Source: Erysipelotrichaceae bacterium OttesenSCG-928-M19 (GTDB taxonomy: Bacteria > Bacillota_I > Bacilli_A > JAJDGJ01). Taken from it: a DNA stretch of 37,676 bases. A program made the position numbers and the translations under genes. The stretch spans positions 1 through 37,676 of the forward strand of contig JAJDGJ010000011.1 in assembly GCA_030265585.1 (NCBI GenBank), given 5' to 3'. Within the stretch, counting starts at the first letter, position 1. Each line of letters opens with the position of its first letter. Below are positions 8,278-15,280 of the stretch, one piece after another. The notes below the pieces were generated by a model. It ran no database searches. It had not been told where the DNA came from and worked only from the letters and a program-made list of their open reading frames with translations.

Positions 8278-8847
8278 ATGGCACGAAATAGTAATAATCC
8301 TTATGCTAAAAGAAGACAGAAGGTTAAAAAACCACAGGAACAAAAGAGTCCTTTTAAAAAGGAATTAGTTAAAAAAAGAAACAATAGAATTGTCTATGCT
8401 GTTGTTATTATTATCATTGTTGTGATGGTTGGGACTTTGATCTTACCATATATGACAGGTTCTTCGACAACAAATTATTCATTGCCTAGTGATGTTTTGA
8501 AGGCTGATGAAGCAACTACTGAAGATTCATATTCAGTACAAAATATTAGTGTTGGAGAAACTTATAATCGTGTTGATACAGAATATTATGTGCTATTTGG
8601 AAGTCAAGAAGATACTGCAGAGTTAGCACAAAAAATTGCTCGTGATGCTTACTATCTTGTTGATAGTTCTCAAGAAATTAATTCATCACTAACAAAAGAC
8701 GTTGATAAGGGTAAAGATTTACCAAATAAACCAGCGGATATTAAAATTAAAAAAGATGTTGCTTTAATTCATATTAAAGAAGGTAAAGCAATTAAATTTA
8801 TTGATAATAAGACAGATGTTACAAAATTTATTGATAAATTAGAATAA
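8278..8847 (+). CDS. Membrane-anchored thioredoxin-like protein without CXXC (uncertain)
   Basis: Third gene of the foldase operon, starting two bases after the previous stop. It has a very basic cytoplasmic tail (residues 1-37, KRRQKVKKP...KKRNNR), one membrane helix (about 38-59), then an outside domain of about 130 residues. The pattern TEYYVLFGSQEDTAELAQKI (about 101-120) sits where thioredoxins have their strand and CXXC turn. DVALIHIKEGKAIKFIDN...VTKFIDKLE resembles the last two strands and helix of a thioredoxin fold. There are no cysteines at all, so it cannot be a redox enzyme. A binding or chaperone role beside the PrsA-like proteins would fit. The fold call is inference; the membrane topology is clear. 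Confidence 0.6.
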   Translation: MARNSNNPYAKRRQKVKKPQEQKSPFKKELVKKRNNRIVYAVVIIIIVVMVGTLILPYMTGSSTTNYSLPSDVLKADEATTEDSYSVQNISVGETYNRVDTEYYVLFGSQEDTAELAQKIARDAYYLVDSSQEINSSLTKDVDKGKDLPNKPADIKIKKDVALIHIKEGKAIKFIDNKTDVTKFIDKLE

Positions 8848-8853
8848 TTAATT

Positions 8854-8878
8854 AAAAAGCTGGTCAAACAGCTTTTTT
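8854..8878 (+). terminator. Strong intrinsic terminator between the foldase operon and yitT
   Basis: A 9-bp perfect stem (AAAAAGCTG / CAGCTTTTT) with a 6-base loop and a run of six T. Only 17 bases separate it from the next start codon, and these are filled by the ribosome site GGAGGGG. There is no room for a promoter, so yitT and rarA must be expressed by read-through or from a promoter inside upstream genes. Confidence 0.8.
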
Positions 8879-8895
8879 ATGTAGGAGGGGAAAAA

Positions 8896-9735
8896 ATGAC
8901 AAATATTTTAAAACACATTTTTGGGGTAGCACTAGGAATCTTTTTAATTTGTTTAGCAGTTAATACGATGTTTGCGCCTCATCAAGTTGCAGCTGGTGGT
9001 GTAGGTGGTATTTCGACAATATTTTTCAATGTTTTCCAAATTAATATGGCCTTAACAGCATTAGTAATTAATTCAGTTTTATTAGTGGTAGGTTTAATTT
9101 TACTAGGTAAAAGTTTTTTCATTAAAACTGCTTATGGTGCTTTATTATTTCCTTTATTCATTGAACTTATTCCTAAAGTTCCTTTATCAAATGATATTCT
9201 ACTATCAGTTTTATTTGGTAGTTTATTAACTGCTATGGGCGTTAATATTCTCTATTACTTGGATGCTTCTAGTGGTGGCACAACAGTACCGCCATTAATT
9301 TTAAAAAAATATTTCGGTATTAATCCATCATTAGGATTATTTATTACTGATGCTCTTGTTGTTATTTCTTCATTATTTATTTTTGGTGTTCAACAATTCA
9401 TGTATGCTGCTTTAGTTATTATGTTGACATCAATAATTATGGAATACTTGACTTCAGGACTTACTAGAAAGAAAGTAGTATATATTATAAGTGAGAAACA
9501 AGATTTGATTGCCGCAGAATTAATGAATAATATTGGTCGTGGTGCTACAAGGTTACTAGCTCAAGGTGCTTATACTAGTGAAGAACGCAATGTATTAATG
9601 ATTGTTTTAAATGATCGTGATTTTAATAAATTACAAAAAATAATTGCTGATTATGATCCGCAAGCCTTTGTAATTATTCATAATGTTTCAAAAGTATTAG
9701 GGCAGGGATTTACATATCATTCGGTGGTGCAATAA
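8896..9735 (+). CDS. YitT-family membrane protein (DUF161 + DUF2179)
   Basis: Member of a widespread integral membrane family of unknown transport function. About five or six hydrophobic segments span residues 5-185. They include the family-typical FAPHQVAAGGVGGIS near residue 27 and the LDASSGGTTVPPLIL segment. The cytoplasmic DUF2179 domain fills the C-terminus (about 190-275: KVVYIISEKQDLIAAELM...RGATRLLAQGAYTSEERNVLM...DPQAFVIIHNVSKVLGQGF). Its 279 residues match the usual family size. The ribosome site is very strong (GGAGGGG). It follows a terminator without a visible promoter and is separated from rarA by one base, so the two are co-translated on one message. Confidence 0.92.
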   Translation: MTNILKHIFGVALGIFLICLAVNTMFAPHQVAAGGVGGISTIFFNVFQINMALTALVINSVLLVVGLILLGKSFFIKTAYGALLFPLFIELIPKVPLSNDILLSVLFGSLLTAMGVNILYYLDASSGGTTVPPLILKKYFGINPSLGLFITDALVVISSLFIFGVQQFMYAALVIMLTSIIMEYLTSGLTRKKVVYIISEKQDLIAAELMNNIGRGATRLLAQGAYTSEERNVLMIVLNDRDFNKLQKIIADYDPQAFVIIHNVSKVLGQGFTYHSVVQ

Positions 9736-9736
9736 A

Positions 9737-10999
9737 ATGGAAAAAAATAGTATGTTAGCCAATACAATTAGACCTACAACATTAGATGATGTTATTGGTC
9801 AAAAGCATTTGGTCGCCAAAAATGGTATTATTACCAAAATGTTAGAAAAAGATAAATTATTATCAATGATTTTATATGGTAGTGCAGGTTGTGGCAAGAC
9901 AACAATTGCTCGTATTATTGTTAATTTATTGAACTGTGACTTTTTGGAAATTAATGCAACTAATTCAAATAAAAAGGACTTAGAGAATGCGATTGCTCGT
10001 GCTCGTCTAAGTTCTTCGTTTGTCTTGATAATTGATGAAATTCATCGTTTAAACAAGGATAAACAAGATATTTTATTACCTCATATTGAAAGTGGCTTAG
10101 TCACTTTGATTGGTTTAACTAATTCTAATCCTTATCATTCAATTAATAGTGCAATTCGCTCTCGTGTTATTCTTTTGGAAGTTAAGAAAATCGAAGATAA
10201 TGATTTAAAGGAGTTTGTCAACAAAATTATTGCTCAAACTGAAATGAAGGACTATCCGGAATTGGAAGCCTTAATTAATCAAATTGTTAAGGTTGCTAAT
10301 AAAGATGTTCGTTATGCAATAAATCAAGTTGAATTATTAAGTATTGTTTATGATAAAGATTTAAGCCTGAGTGAGTTATTTCAACATCTTAATGCTAATG
10401 TCAGTATTGATAAAAATGAAAGCTATTATTATGATGTTATTTCTTCCTTGCAAAAGAGTATTCGTGGTAGTGATGTTAATGCTGCATTATTCTATCTTGC
10501 TATTCTTATTTTAAGTGAGGATTTAGACATTATTGAGCGTCGTTTAAGCATTATTGCCTATGAAGATATTGGATTGGCTAATCCTGTTGTTGTCGATCGT
10601 GTTTTAAATGCTTTAAAAACAGCTCGCATGGTTGGGTTTCCCGAAGCTAAAATTCCTTTGGCTTTTTGTGTTGTTGATTTAGCGCTATCATCTAAATCTA
10701 ATAAGGCATACGAGGCTTTAAATAATGCTTTAGAATGTGCTCAAAATAATAGTTATACATTTAACGAATATATGAAAGCTACACCAATGGATAGTAAACA
10801 AAAAGAGTTATATTGGAAAATACCTTATGAGAATAAGCATTTAATTCAATATCTTCCTAATGAATTAAAAAACAAGAAATTCTATAAGCCAAATCGCAAA
10901 TCATCTTATGAGAAGCATTTGGCTTTACTCAATGATTATTTAAATGAAATTGAACGAGATAATGATTTAGAAAAAGTAATGTTAAAAATCAAGAAATAA
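9737..10999 (+). CDS. rarA: Replication-associated recombination protein A (RarA/MgsA), AAA+ ATPase
   Basis: AAA+ clamp-loader-like ATPase acting at stalled replication forks, related to eukaryotic WRNIP1. It opens with the conserved RPTTLDDVIGQKHL. Walker A is GSAGCGKTT (48-56), differing from the common GPPGTGKTT. Walker B and the family signature are IIDEIHRLNKDKQDILLPHIESG. Sensor 1 reads LTNSNPYHSINSAIRSR, where most homologues have TTENP. The C-terminal tetramerisation region follows, with the conserved YYDVISSLQKSIRGSDVNAALFYLA and RRLSIIAYEDIGLANP. Its 420 residues match the family. It starts one base after the yitT stop. The divergent P-loop still carries the essential Gly-Lys-Thr, so activity is expected. 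Confidence 0.93.
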   Translation: MEKNSMLANTIRPTTLDDVIGQKHLVAKNGIITKMLEKDKLLSMILYGSAGCGKTTIARIIVNLLNCDFLEINATNSNKKDLENAIARARLSSSFVLIIDEIHRLNKDKQDILLPHIESGLVTLIGLTNSNPYHSINSAIRSRVILLEVKKIEDNDLKEFVNKIIAQTEMKDYPELEALINQIVKVANKDVRYAINQVELLSIVYDKDLSLSELFQHLNANVSIDKNESYYYDVISSLQKSIRGSDVNAALFYLAILILSEDLDIIERRLSIIAYEDIGLANPVVVDRVLNALKTARMVGFPEAKIPLAFCVVDLALSSKSNKAYEALNNALECAQNNSYTFNEYMKATPMDSKQKELYWKIPYENKHLIQYLPNELKNKKFYKPNRKSSYEKHLALLNDYLNEIERDNDLEKVMLKIKK

Positions 11000-11021
11000 T
11001 TGTTTCATATATGAATAGAGC

Positions 11022-11053
11022 TTGACAAAGTATGATAATATGTTTAATATAAT
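11022..11053 (+). promoter_or_regulatory. Promoter of the XRE-degV operon
   Basis: A perfect -35 TTGACA (11022-11027) is followed by TAATAT at 17 bases (11045-11050), overlapping a perfect TATAAT at 20 bases (11048-11053). The RNA would start about 10 bases before the XRE start codon, leaving a short leader with the ribosome site CAGGTGA. Confidence 0.65.
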
Positions 11054-11067
11054 AAACAGGTGATAAT

Positions 11068-12054
11068 ATGAGAAATTATCAATATATTAAGGATCATTTA
11101 GATCAACAGAGTAAAAGCATCTCGTGGCTTGCGAAAGAGATTGGCGTTTCTAAAGGCTACTTATCGAAGTTAATTAATAATAAGGTAAGCGAGCCAGGTA
11201 GTATTAAAATAAATGCTATTCATCAAGCTTTAGGTATAAAAGAGCATAATATTGAATACCAAAGAAATGCTTTTTTAATTGATGTAACTTTATTAAGTGT
11301 TGAAAAATATATCTATGTTGCAACTAAATGTATAACTGAACAATATGATGTTTATATTCTTTTTAATAGTAAAAGTGTTAATAAGGATGTTAATTTAAAA
11401 AGATTTTATGACTATTTGAATTTTTCTAATGCCAAAGTTTTCTTAGTTAATGAAACTGAACTTAAAAAAGCACTTACTAAAACAACTTATACTAATATGA
11501 TTGCATTTAATAATGAGTTTGCCTTTTTAAAAGACATTGTTATTACTAATATTGAAGTTTTTAATCAAGATGTTTTAAATTTAAATGGTATTAAAAATAA
11601 GGCTGTCTTGTTATTAAGTAATAATAATGATAAGTTATCAATTTTATTAAATGTTTTAAAATTAAAATCTGTTTATTTTATTGATGATTTTGCTATTTTT
11701 AAAGAAGTTAATATAAATAGTAATTCACTAATAATAAATCAACTAAGTATTATTGAATCTATCTATCATGCTTGCCAAAATAGTCGTGTTTATATTGTTG
11801 GTAATGAATATCTTTCTTTTCAAAATGATAATGATCTAAGTGAAGTAAAGAATGGCTTGGTCGATATTAATAAGTATTTGAATTTATTTGATGAAATCTT
11901 CTCCATTGATTTCATGGATGAAGATGAAACACATAAATTAATGACACAACGTAATAATAAGATTTTAAAAGCAGTTAAAAAGAATGTCCATCATCTAGAA
12001 AGTGATGACATTGCAGCAATAGCACAACAAATACTTGAGCAAGTGGAGGACTAG
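11068..12054 (+). CDS. XRE-type HTH protein with large unrecognised C-terminal region
   Basis: Residues 1-55 form a Cro/CI-type helix-turn-helix (SISWLAKEIGVSKGYLSKLINNKVSEPGSIKINAIHQALGI). The remaining 270 residues match no family I know. They are rich in Asn, Leu, Ile and Val and read like alternating strands and helices (IYVATKCITEQYDVYILFN, KAVLLLSNNNDKLSILLNVL, SRVYIVGNEYLSF). This suggests a two-lobed alpha/beta domain that could sense a ligand or another protein. The end is charged (HLESDDIAAIAQQILEQVED). It has its own consensus promoter and lies three bases ahead of degV, whose ribosome site is inside this frame. It is probably a DNA-binding regulator of itself and degV; the signal is unknown. 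Confidence 0.75.
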   Translation: MRNYQYIKDHLDQQSKSISWLAKEIGVSKGYLSKLINNKVSEPGSIKINAIHQALGIKEHNIEYQRNAFLIDVTLLSVEKYIYVATKCITEQYDVYILFNSKSVNKDVNLKRFYDYLNFSNAKVFLVNETELKKALTKTTYTNMIAFNNEFAFLKDIVITNIEVFNQDVLNLNGIKNKAVLLLSNNNDKLSILLNVLKLKSVYFIDDFAIFKEVNINSNSLIINQLSIIESIYHACQNSRVYIVGNEYLSFQNDNDLSEVKNGLVDINKYLNLFDEIFSIDFMDEDETHKLMTQRNNKILKAVKKNVHHLESDDIAAIAQQILEQVED

Positions 12055-12057
12055 CCA

Positions 12058-12903
12058 ATGAAAATCAAATTAATAACGGATAGTACAATTGTGTATAATC
12101 CTAAGGAAGCAAAAGAGCATAATGTAGCCTTAACACCTTTTATTATTAATGATAATGGAACTATTTATCGTGATAATGTTGATGTGGCTCCTAAAGAATT
12201 TTATGAGTTATGGAAAAAGAATAATTATATTAAGACTTCGCAACCTAATTTGAATGATACTATTGAATTATTTAAAAAGGAATTAGAAGAATATGATCAT
12301 TTAATTTATTTTCCAATTCCTGAAGCTTTATCAGGAACTTATGCAACGGGACAAATGGCAGCTAAGGAAGTTGATGCTTCACGAATAACAGTCATTAACA
12401 CTCATACAGGTGCTGGTATGGGACGTGTAATGGTAGATGTTGCTAACAAAATGATTGCTGAGGGCAAAAGTGTTGAGGAAATAGTTGATAAATTAATGAA
12501 GGCAAGTGAATATTCTCGTTTCTTTATTATGCCTTTGAGTTTAGAAGGTTTAAGATTAGGTGGTCGTATTAGTAATGTGGCAGCTTCTGTTTTTAGCTTA
12601 ATAAAAATGAAGATTTGTTTATACTTAACACCAATTGGTGCTATTGATAAATTCGAAGTGGCACGTACAGAAAGTAAAATAATAAAATTAATTGTTGATA
12701 AAGTTAAAAATGATATTGGTGTCGATGATTTATTAATTTATTTAATTTATACTGATGATGAATCACTATTGGATTCTTCACGAGTAATTCTTGAAAAAGA
12801 GTTTCCTAATGCACAATTTGAACTGATTGGATTGTCGCCAACCTTAGGAGCTCATACCGGTCCAAGCACAATCGCTTTTCATTTTTGCAAAAAGCATTGG
12901 TAA
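12058..12903 (+). CDS. DegV family fatty-acid-binding protein
   Basis: DegV (FakB-type) proteins hold a fatty acid for phosphorylation by a FakA kinase, feeding host or exogenous fatty acids into phospholipid synthesis. Family landmarks: the N-terminal ITDST (5-9), KTSQPN (where the Ser contacts ligand), PIPEALSGTYATG, INTHTGAGMGR, and the GLRLGGRI segment. It ends with LGAHTGPSTIAFHFCKKHW, where the H-x-G-P motif is typical. Its 281 residues are standard. It is translated with the XRE gene (3-base gap, ribosome site GGAGG inside the upstream frame). No FakA gene is in the window. The final codons form one arm of a terminator hairpin. Confidence 0.93.
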   Translation: MKIKLITDSTIVYNPKEAKEHNVALTPFIINDNGTIYRDNVDVAPKEFYELWKKNNYIKTSQPNLNDTIELFKKELEEYDHLIYFPIPEALSGTYATGQMAAKEVDASRITVINTHTGAGMGRVMVDVANKMIAEGKSVEEIVDKLMKASEYSRFFIMPLSLEGLRLGGRISNVAASVFSLIKMKICLYLTPIGAIDKFEVARTESKIIKLIVDKVKNDIGVDDLLIYLIYTDDESLLDSSRVILEKEFPNAQFELIGLSPTLGAHTGPSTIAFHFCKKHW

Positions 12904-12916
12904 TTCAATGCTTTTT
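12889..12916 (+). terminator. Intrinsic terminator overlapping the end of degV
   Basis: An 11-bp perfect inverted repeat (AAAAAGCATTG / CAATGCTTTTT) with a 6-base loop. The degV stop TAA (12901-12903) is in the loop, so the 5' arm is coding sequence for the last residues. The T-tract (five T) doubles as the end of the 3' arm. Confidence 0.8.
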
Positions 12917-12926
12917 ATATTATAAT
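12897..12926 (+). promoter_or_regulatory. Promoter of the transaldolase gene, embedded in the degV terminator
   Basis: TTGGTA (12897-12902) lies 18 bases before a perfect TATAAT (12921-12926). The -35 box falls inside the terminator hairpin and overlaps the degV stop codon. The -10 box is 22 bases before the tal start, with ribosome site GGAGGTG between. Confidence 0.55.
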
Positions 12927-12948
12927 ATTTACTAGTGGAGGTGTTATA

Positions 12949-13596
12949 ATGAATTTATTTGTTGATAGTGCTAATCTAGAAGAGATTGCTAAAGTCAATG
13001 AATTAGGAGTAATTTGTGGAGTAACAACCAATCCAAGTTTAATTGCAAAAGAAGGTAAAGATTTTAAAGAGACTCTTGCTAAAATAGCAGAGCTTGTAAA
13101 CGGACCTATTTCTGCAGAGCCAACTGGGTTAACTGCTACAGAAATGATTGAAGAGGGTCGTGAGCTAGCAAAAATACATGAGAATATTATTATTAAATTA
13201 CCAATTACTCAAGAAGGATTGATTGCTTGTAAACAATTGAGTAGTGAGGGTATTAAAATTAATGTAACATTGATTTTTAGTGCTAATCAAGCTTTATTAG
13301 CTACTCGAGCTGGAGCTAGTTATGTTAGTCCGTTTGTTGGCCGTTTAGATGATATCAATCAAGATGGAATAGCTTTAGTTGAGGATATCTGTGATATCTT
13401 CACTATTCATCAAATTGAGACGCAAGTAATTGCAGCTAGTATTAGAAATCCTTTACATATTACTAGATGTGCCTTAGCAGGAGCTCATATTGCTACTGTA
13501 CCGTATAAAATATTTATGGAAATGTTTAATCATCCTTTAACAGATAAAGGTATTGAAAACTTTAAAAAAGACTGGGATTCAGTATATAAAAAATAA
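12949..13596 (+). CDS. tal: Transaldolase, small TalC/FSA family
   Basis: Small (beta/alpha)8 aldolase that moves a dihydroxyacetone unit between sugar phosphates in the non-oxidative pentose phosphate route. Landmarks: [10 protein letters not shown] at the start, [13 protein letters not shown], the Schiff-base Lys83 in [38 protein letters not shown], and the C-terminal ASIRNPLHI. Its 215 residues match this subfamily. Two positions separate transaldolase from fructose-6-phosphate aldolase. Phe129 stands where the aldolases have the catalytic Tyr (SPF versus APY), and Glu57 where they have Gln. Both favour transaldolase, which is recalled family knowledge applied by eye. It shares an operon with the zinc-ribbon gene 12 bases downstream. 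Confidence 0.92.
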   Translation: MNLFVDSANLEEIAKVNELGVICGVTTNPSLIAKEGKDFKETLAKIAELVNGPISAEPTGLTATEMIEEGRELAKIHENIIIKLPITQEGLIACKQLSSEGIKINVTLIFSANQALLATRAGASYVSPFVGRLDDINQDGIALVEDICDIFTIHQIETQVIAASIRNPLHITRCALAGAHIATVPYKIFMEMFNHPLTDKGIENFKKDWDSVYKK

Positions 13597-13608
13597 GAGG
13601 TGTAATAA

Positions 13609-14430
13609 ATGAAATGTTATAATTGTAATAGTATAATTACTATGCAAAATAAATGTCCGGTATGTGGGACTTCAATTAAAAAAGAGGATTATAATTTACC
13701 AAGTACCAAAAAAATATTAAATAAAGTTAAAACAATAAAAGAGTTCGCTCATTTTATTGGTATGTTTTATGTAAGAAGTTTATATTTGTTGATTGGGGCA
13801 ATTATTGCCGCAGCAGCAGCCTTATTTTTCTTGCAATATCCAGTGGATGCATCTGCAACAGGTGAAGTGGCTTTTATGGCATGGAATAGAATAGCTTATA
13901 TGGTTTTAGCGGTTGTTTTCATCCTATTCTTTAATTATTATTTAGAGATGAGAAAAATTGAAACTTTCTATAAAGATTATCAAAAAAATGAAAACTCATA
14001 TTATATTTTATGGCCATTCAAAACAGAATATCGTTCAATTATTTGTGATGCTAGTGATAAAATTCCCGATACACATATTATGAAGAAACGATTTACTGCA
14101 TGGCAAAATAGAGATAAAGAAGTAAGACATTTAAGATTTAATTCATATAAATTGTTTCATGTTCAAAAAGCGAAATTGTTTTATACAAAAGAAAACTTCT
14201 ATAAAAAACACTTTGATCCTCGCGAAAGACATTATTTAAAAACATTTGATTATGATGATGAATCATATGTAATTATTGAAGGTACAGTTCATGGCTTTCT
14301 AATGACAAAGAACAGTGTAATTACAATTTTTAATACACCTAAGGTTACTTTAGAAGTTTTAGGAGATAAGAGATTGTTAACTGAGGATTTCGCAGAAGAA
14401 ACTAAACAAAGATATCAAGAAGTAAAATAA
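13609..14430 (+). CDS. Zinc-ribbon membrane protein of unknown function
   Basis: The N-terminus is a compact four-cysteine zinc ribbon (Cys3, Cys6, Cys16, Cys19; CYNC...CPVCG). Two membrane helices follow (about 57-77 and 92-111), so ribbon and C-terminal domain both face the cytoplasm. The C-terminal 150 residues are basic and aromatic (RHLRFNSYKLFHVQKAKLFYTKENFYKKHF). They end in a beta-rich part (YVIIEGTVHGFLMTKNSVITIFNTPKVTLEVLGDKRLL), vaguely like YcxB-type domains. It follows tal by 12 bases with ribosome site GAGGTG and ends in a clear terminator. I do not recognise a function. Linkage to transaldolase may be only transcriptional. Confidence 0.75.
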   Translation: MKCYNCNSIITMQNKCPVCGTSIKKEDYNLPSTKKILNKVKTIKEFAHFIGMFYVRSLYLLIGAIIAAAAALFFLQYPVDASATGEVAFMAWNRIAYMVLAVVFILFFNYYLEMRKIETFYKDYQKNENSYYILWPFKTEYRSIICDASDKIPDTHIMKKRFTAWQNRDKEVRHLRFNSYKLFHVQKAKLFYTKENFYKKHFDPRERHYLKTFDYDDESYVIIEGTVHGFLMTKNSVITIFNTPKVTLEVLGDKRLLTEDFAEETKQRYQEVK

Positions 14431-14435
14431 CTAAT

Positions 14436-14460
14436 AAAGTATAGGTAACTATACTTTTTT
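14436..14460 (+). terminator. Intrinsic terminator of the tal operon
   Basis: A 9-bp perfect stem (AAAGTATAG / CTATACTTT) with loop GTAA and a run of six T, five bases after the stop codon. Confidence 0.85.
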
Positions 14461-14461
14461 A

Positions 14462-14490
14462 TTTACATTTAACTAGCATAACGCTATAAT
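14462..14490 (+). promoter_or_regulatory. Promoter of the DUF5131 gene
   Basis: TTTACA (14462-14467) and a perfect TATAAT (14485-14490) with an ideal 17-base spacer, 18 bases ahead of the start codon. It begins directly after the preceding terminator. Confidence 0.75.
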
Positions 14491-14508
14491 GTTTTTAAGG
14501 GTGATACT

Positions 14509-15231
14509 ATGAATTGGGAGCCATGGACAGGATGTTATCAAATTAGTGCTGGTTGTGATAATTGTTATTATTATGGCCCAAATGCTAAGCGCTATTTACA
14601 AAATAAGATTGAAAAAACTGATAAATTTGATTGGCCAATAAGAGTAAATAAAAAAGGTGAATATAATATTAAAGGTAATAAAATTTTAGCAACTTGTTTT
14701 GCAACTGATTTTTTCTTACCAGAAGCTGATGAGTGGCGTAAAGAAGTCTGGAAAATGATTAAACAAAGAAGTGATATTGATTTTCTTATTTTAACAAAAC
14801 GAATTGATCGTTTTTTAGTATCATTACCAGATGATTGGAATGATGGTTATGATAACGTTAATATTGGTTGTTCTATAGAGGATCAAGCGACAGCTGACTA
14901 TCGTTTACCTTTATTTTTATCCTTTCCAATTAAAAGGCGTTTTATTGCTTGTGCACCTTTATTAGAGAAGATTGATTTAAGCAAGTATCTTCATGCAATT
15001 GATCATGTCAGTGTCGGTGGTGAAACAAGTAGAGAGGCTCGTGTTTGTGATTATGCTTGGGTTCTTGATATCAGAAAGCAATGTCTTGCCGCAGATATTA
15101 CTTTTTGGTTTAAGAATACAGGTTCCCTTTTTAAATATGAGGGTAATATTGAAAAAGTAAATCCTTTTAAACAAACAACACGTGCCAAGGAATTAGATAT
15201 TAGTATTTTAAAAGGGAAGAAGCTATTTTAA
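14509..15231 (+). CDS. DUF5131 (phage Gp37/Gp68) family protein, possible radical SAM-like enzyme
   Basis: The N-terminus WEPWTGCYQISAGCDNCYYY is the hallmark of the Gp37/Gp68 family, named from mycobacteriophage proteins. The cysteines Cys9, Cys16 and Cys19 (C-x6-C-x2-C) resemble an iron-sulfur site of radical SAM enzymes. Other family segments are CFATDFFLPEADEWRKEVW, FLILTKRIDRF, VNIGCSIEDQATADYRLP, FIACAPLLEKIDL, HVSVGGETSREARVCDYAWV and ITFWFKNTGSLF. The fold fits a TIM-barrel-like enzyme, but no reaction is known to me. It stands alone with its own promoter and terminator and has no phage neighbours. Its start has AAGGGTG as ribosome site. Confidence 0.88.
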   Translation: MNWEPWTGCYQISAGCDNCYYYGPNAKRYLQNKIEKTDKFDWPIRVNKKGEYNIKGNKILATCFATDFFLPEADEWRKEVWKMIKQRSDIDFLILTKRIDRFLVSLPDDWNDGYDNVNIGCSIEDQATADYRLPLFLSFPIKRRFIACAPLLEKIDLSKYLHAIDHVSVGGETSREARVCDYAWVLDIRKQCLAADITFWFKNTGSLFKYEGNIEKVNPFKQTTRAKELDISILKGKKLF

Positions 15232-15236
15232 TAAAA

Positions 15237-15280
15237 AAAAGACTATCGACATTGGTATTTATGTCTAATAGTCTTTTCTT
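15237..15280. terminator. Bidirectional terminator between convergent DUF5131 and nrdJ genes
   Basis: A long hairpin: outer 10-bp stem AAAAGACTAT / ATAGTCTTTT and inner 5-bp stem GACAT / ATGTC around an 8-base loop. A-runs on the left and T-runs on the right give each strand a T-tract. It serves both genes, which end within a few bases of it. Confidence 0.85.

Noticed and set aside
14977-15174. Minus-strand ORF inside the DUF5131 gene
   Set aside because: Shadow of a gene with strong family motifs. The same applies to the ORFs at 15502, 22438, 23551, 26750, 27283, 29972, 31007, 31890 and 33215.
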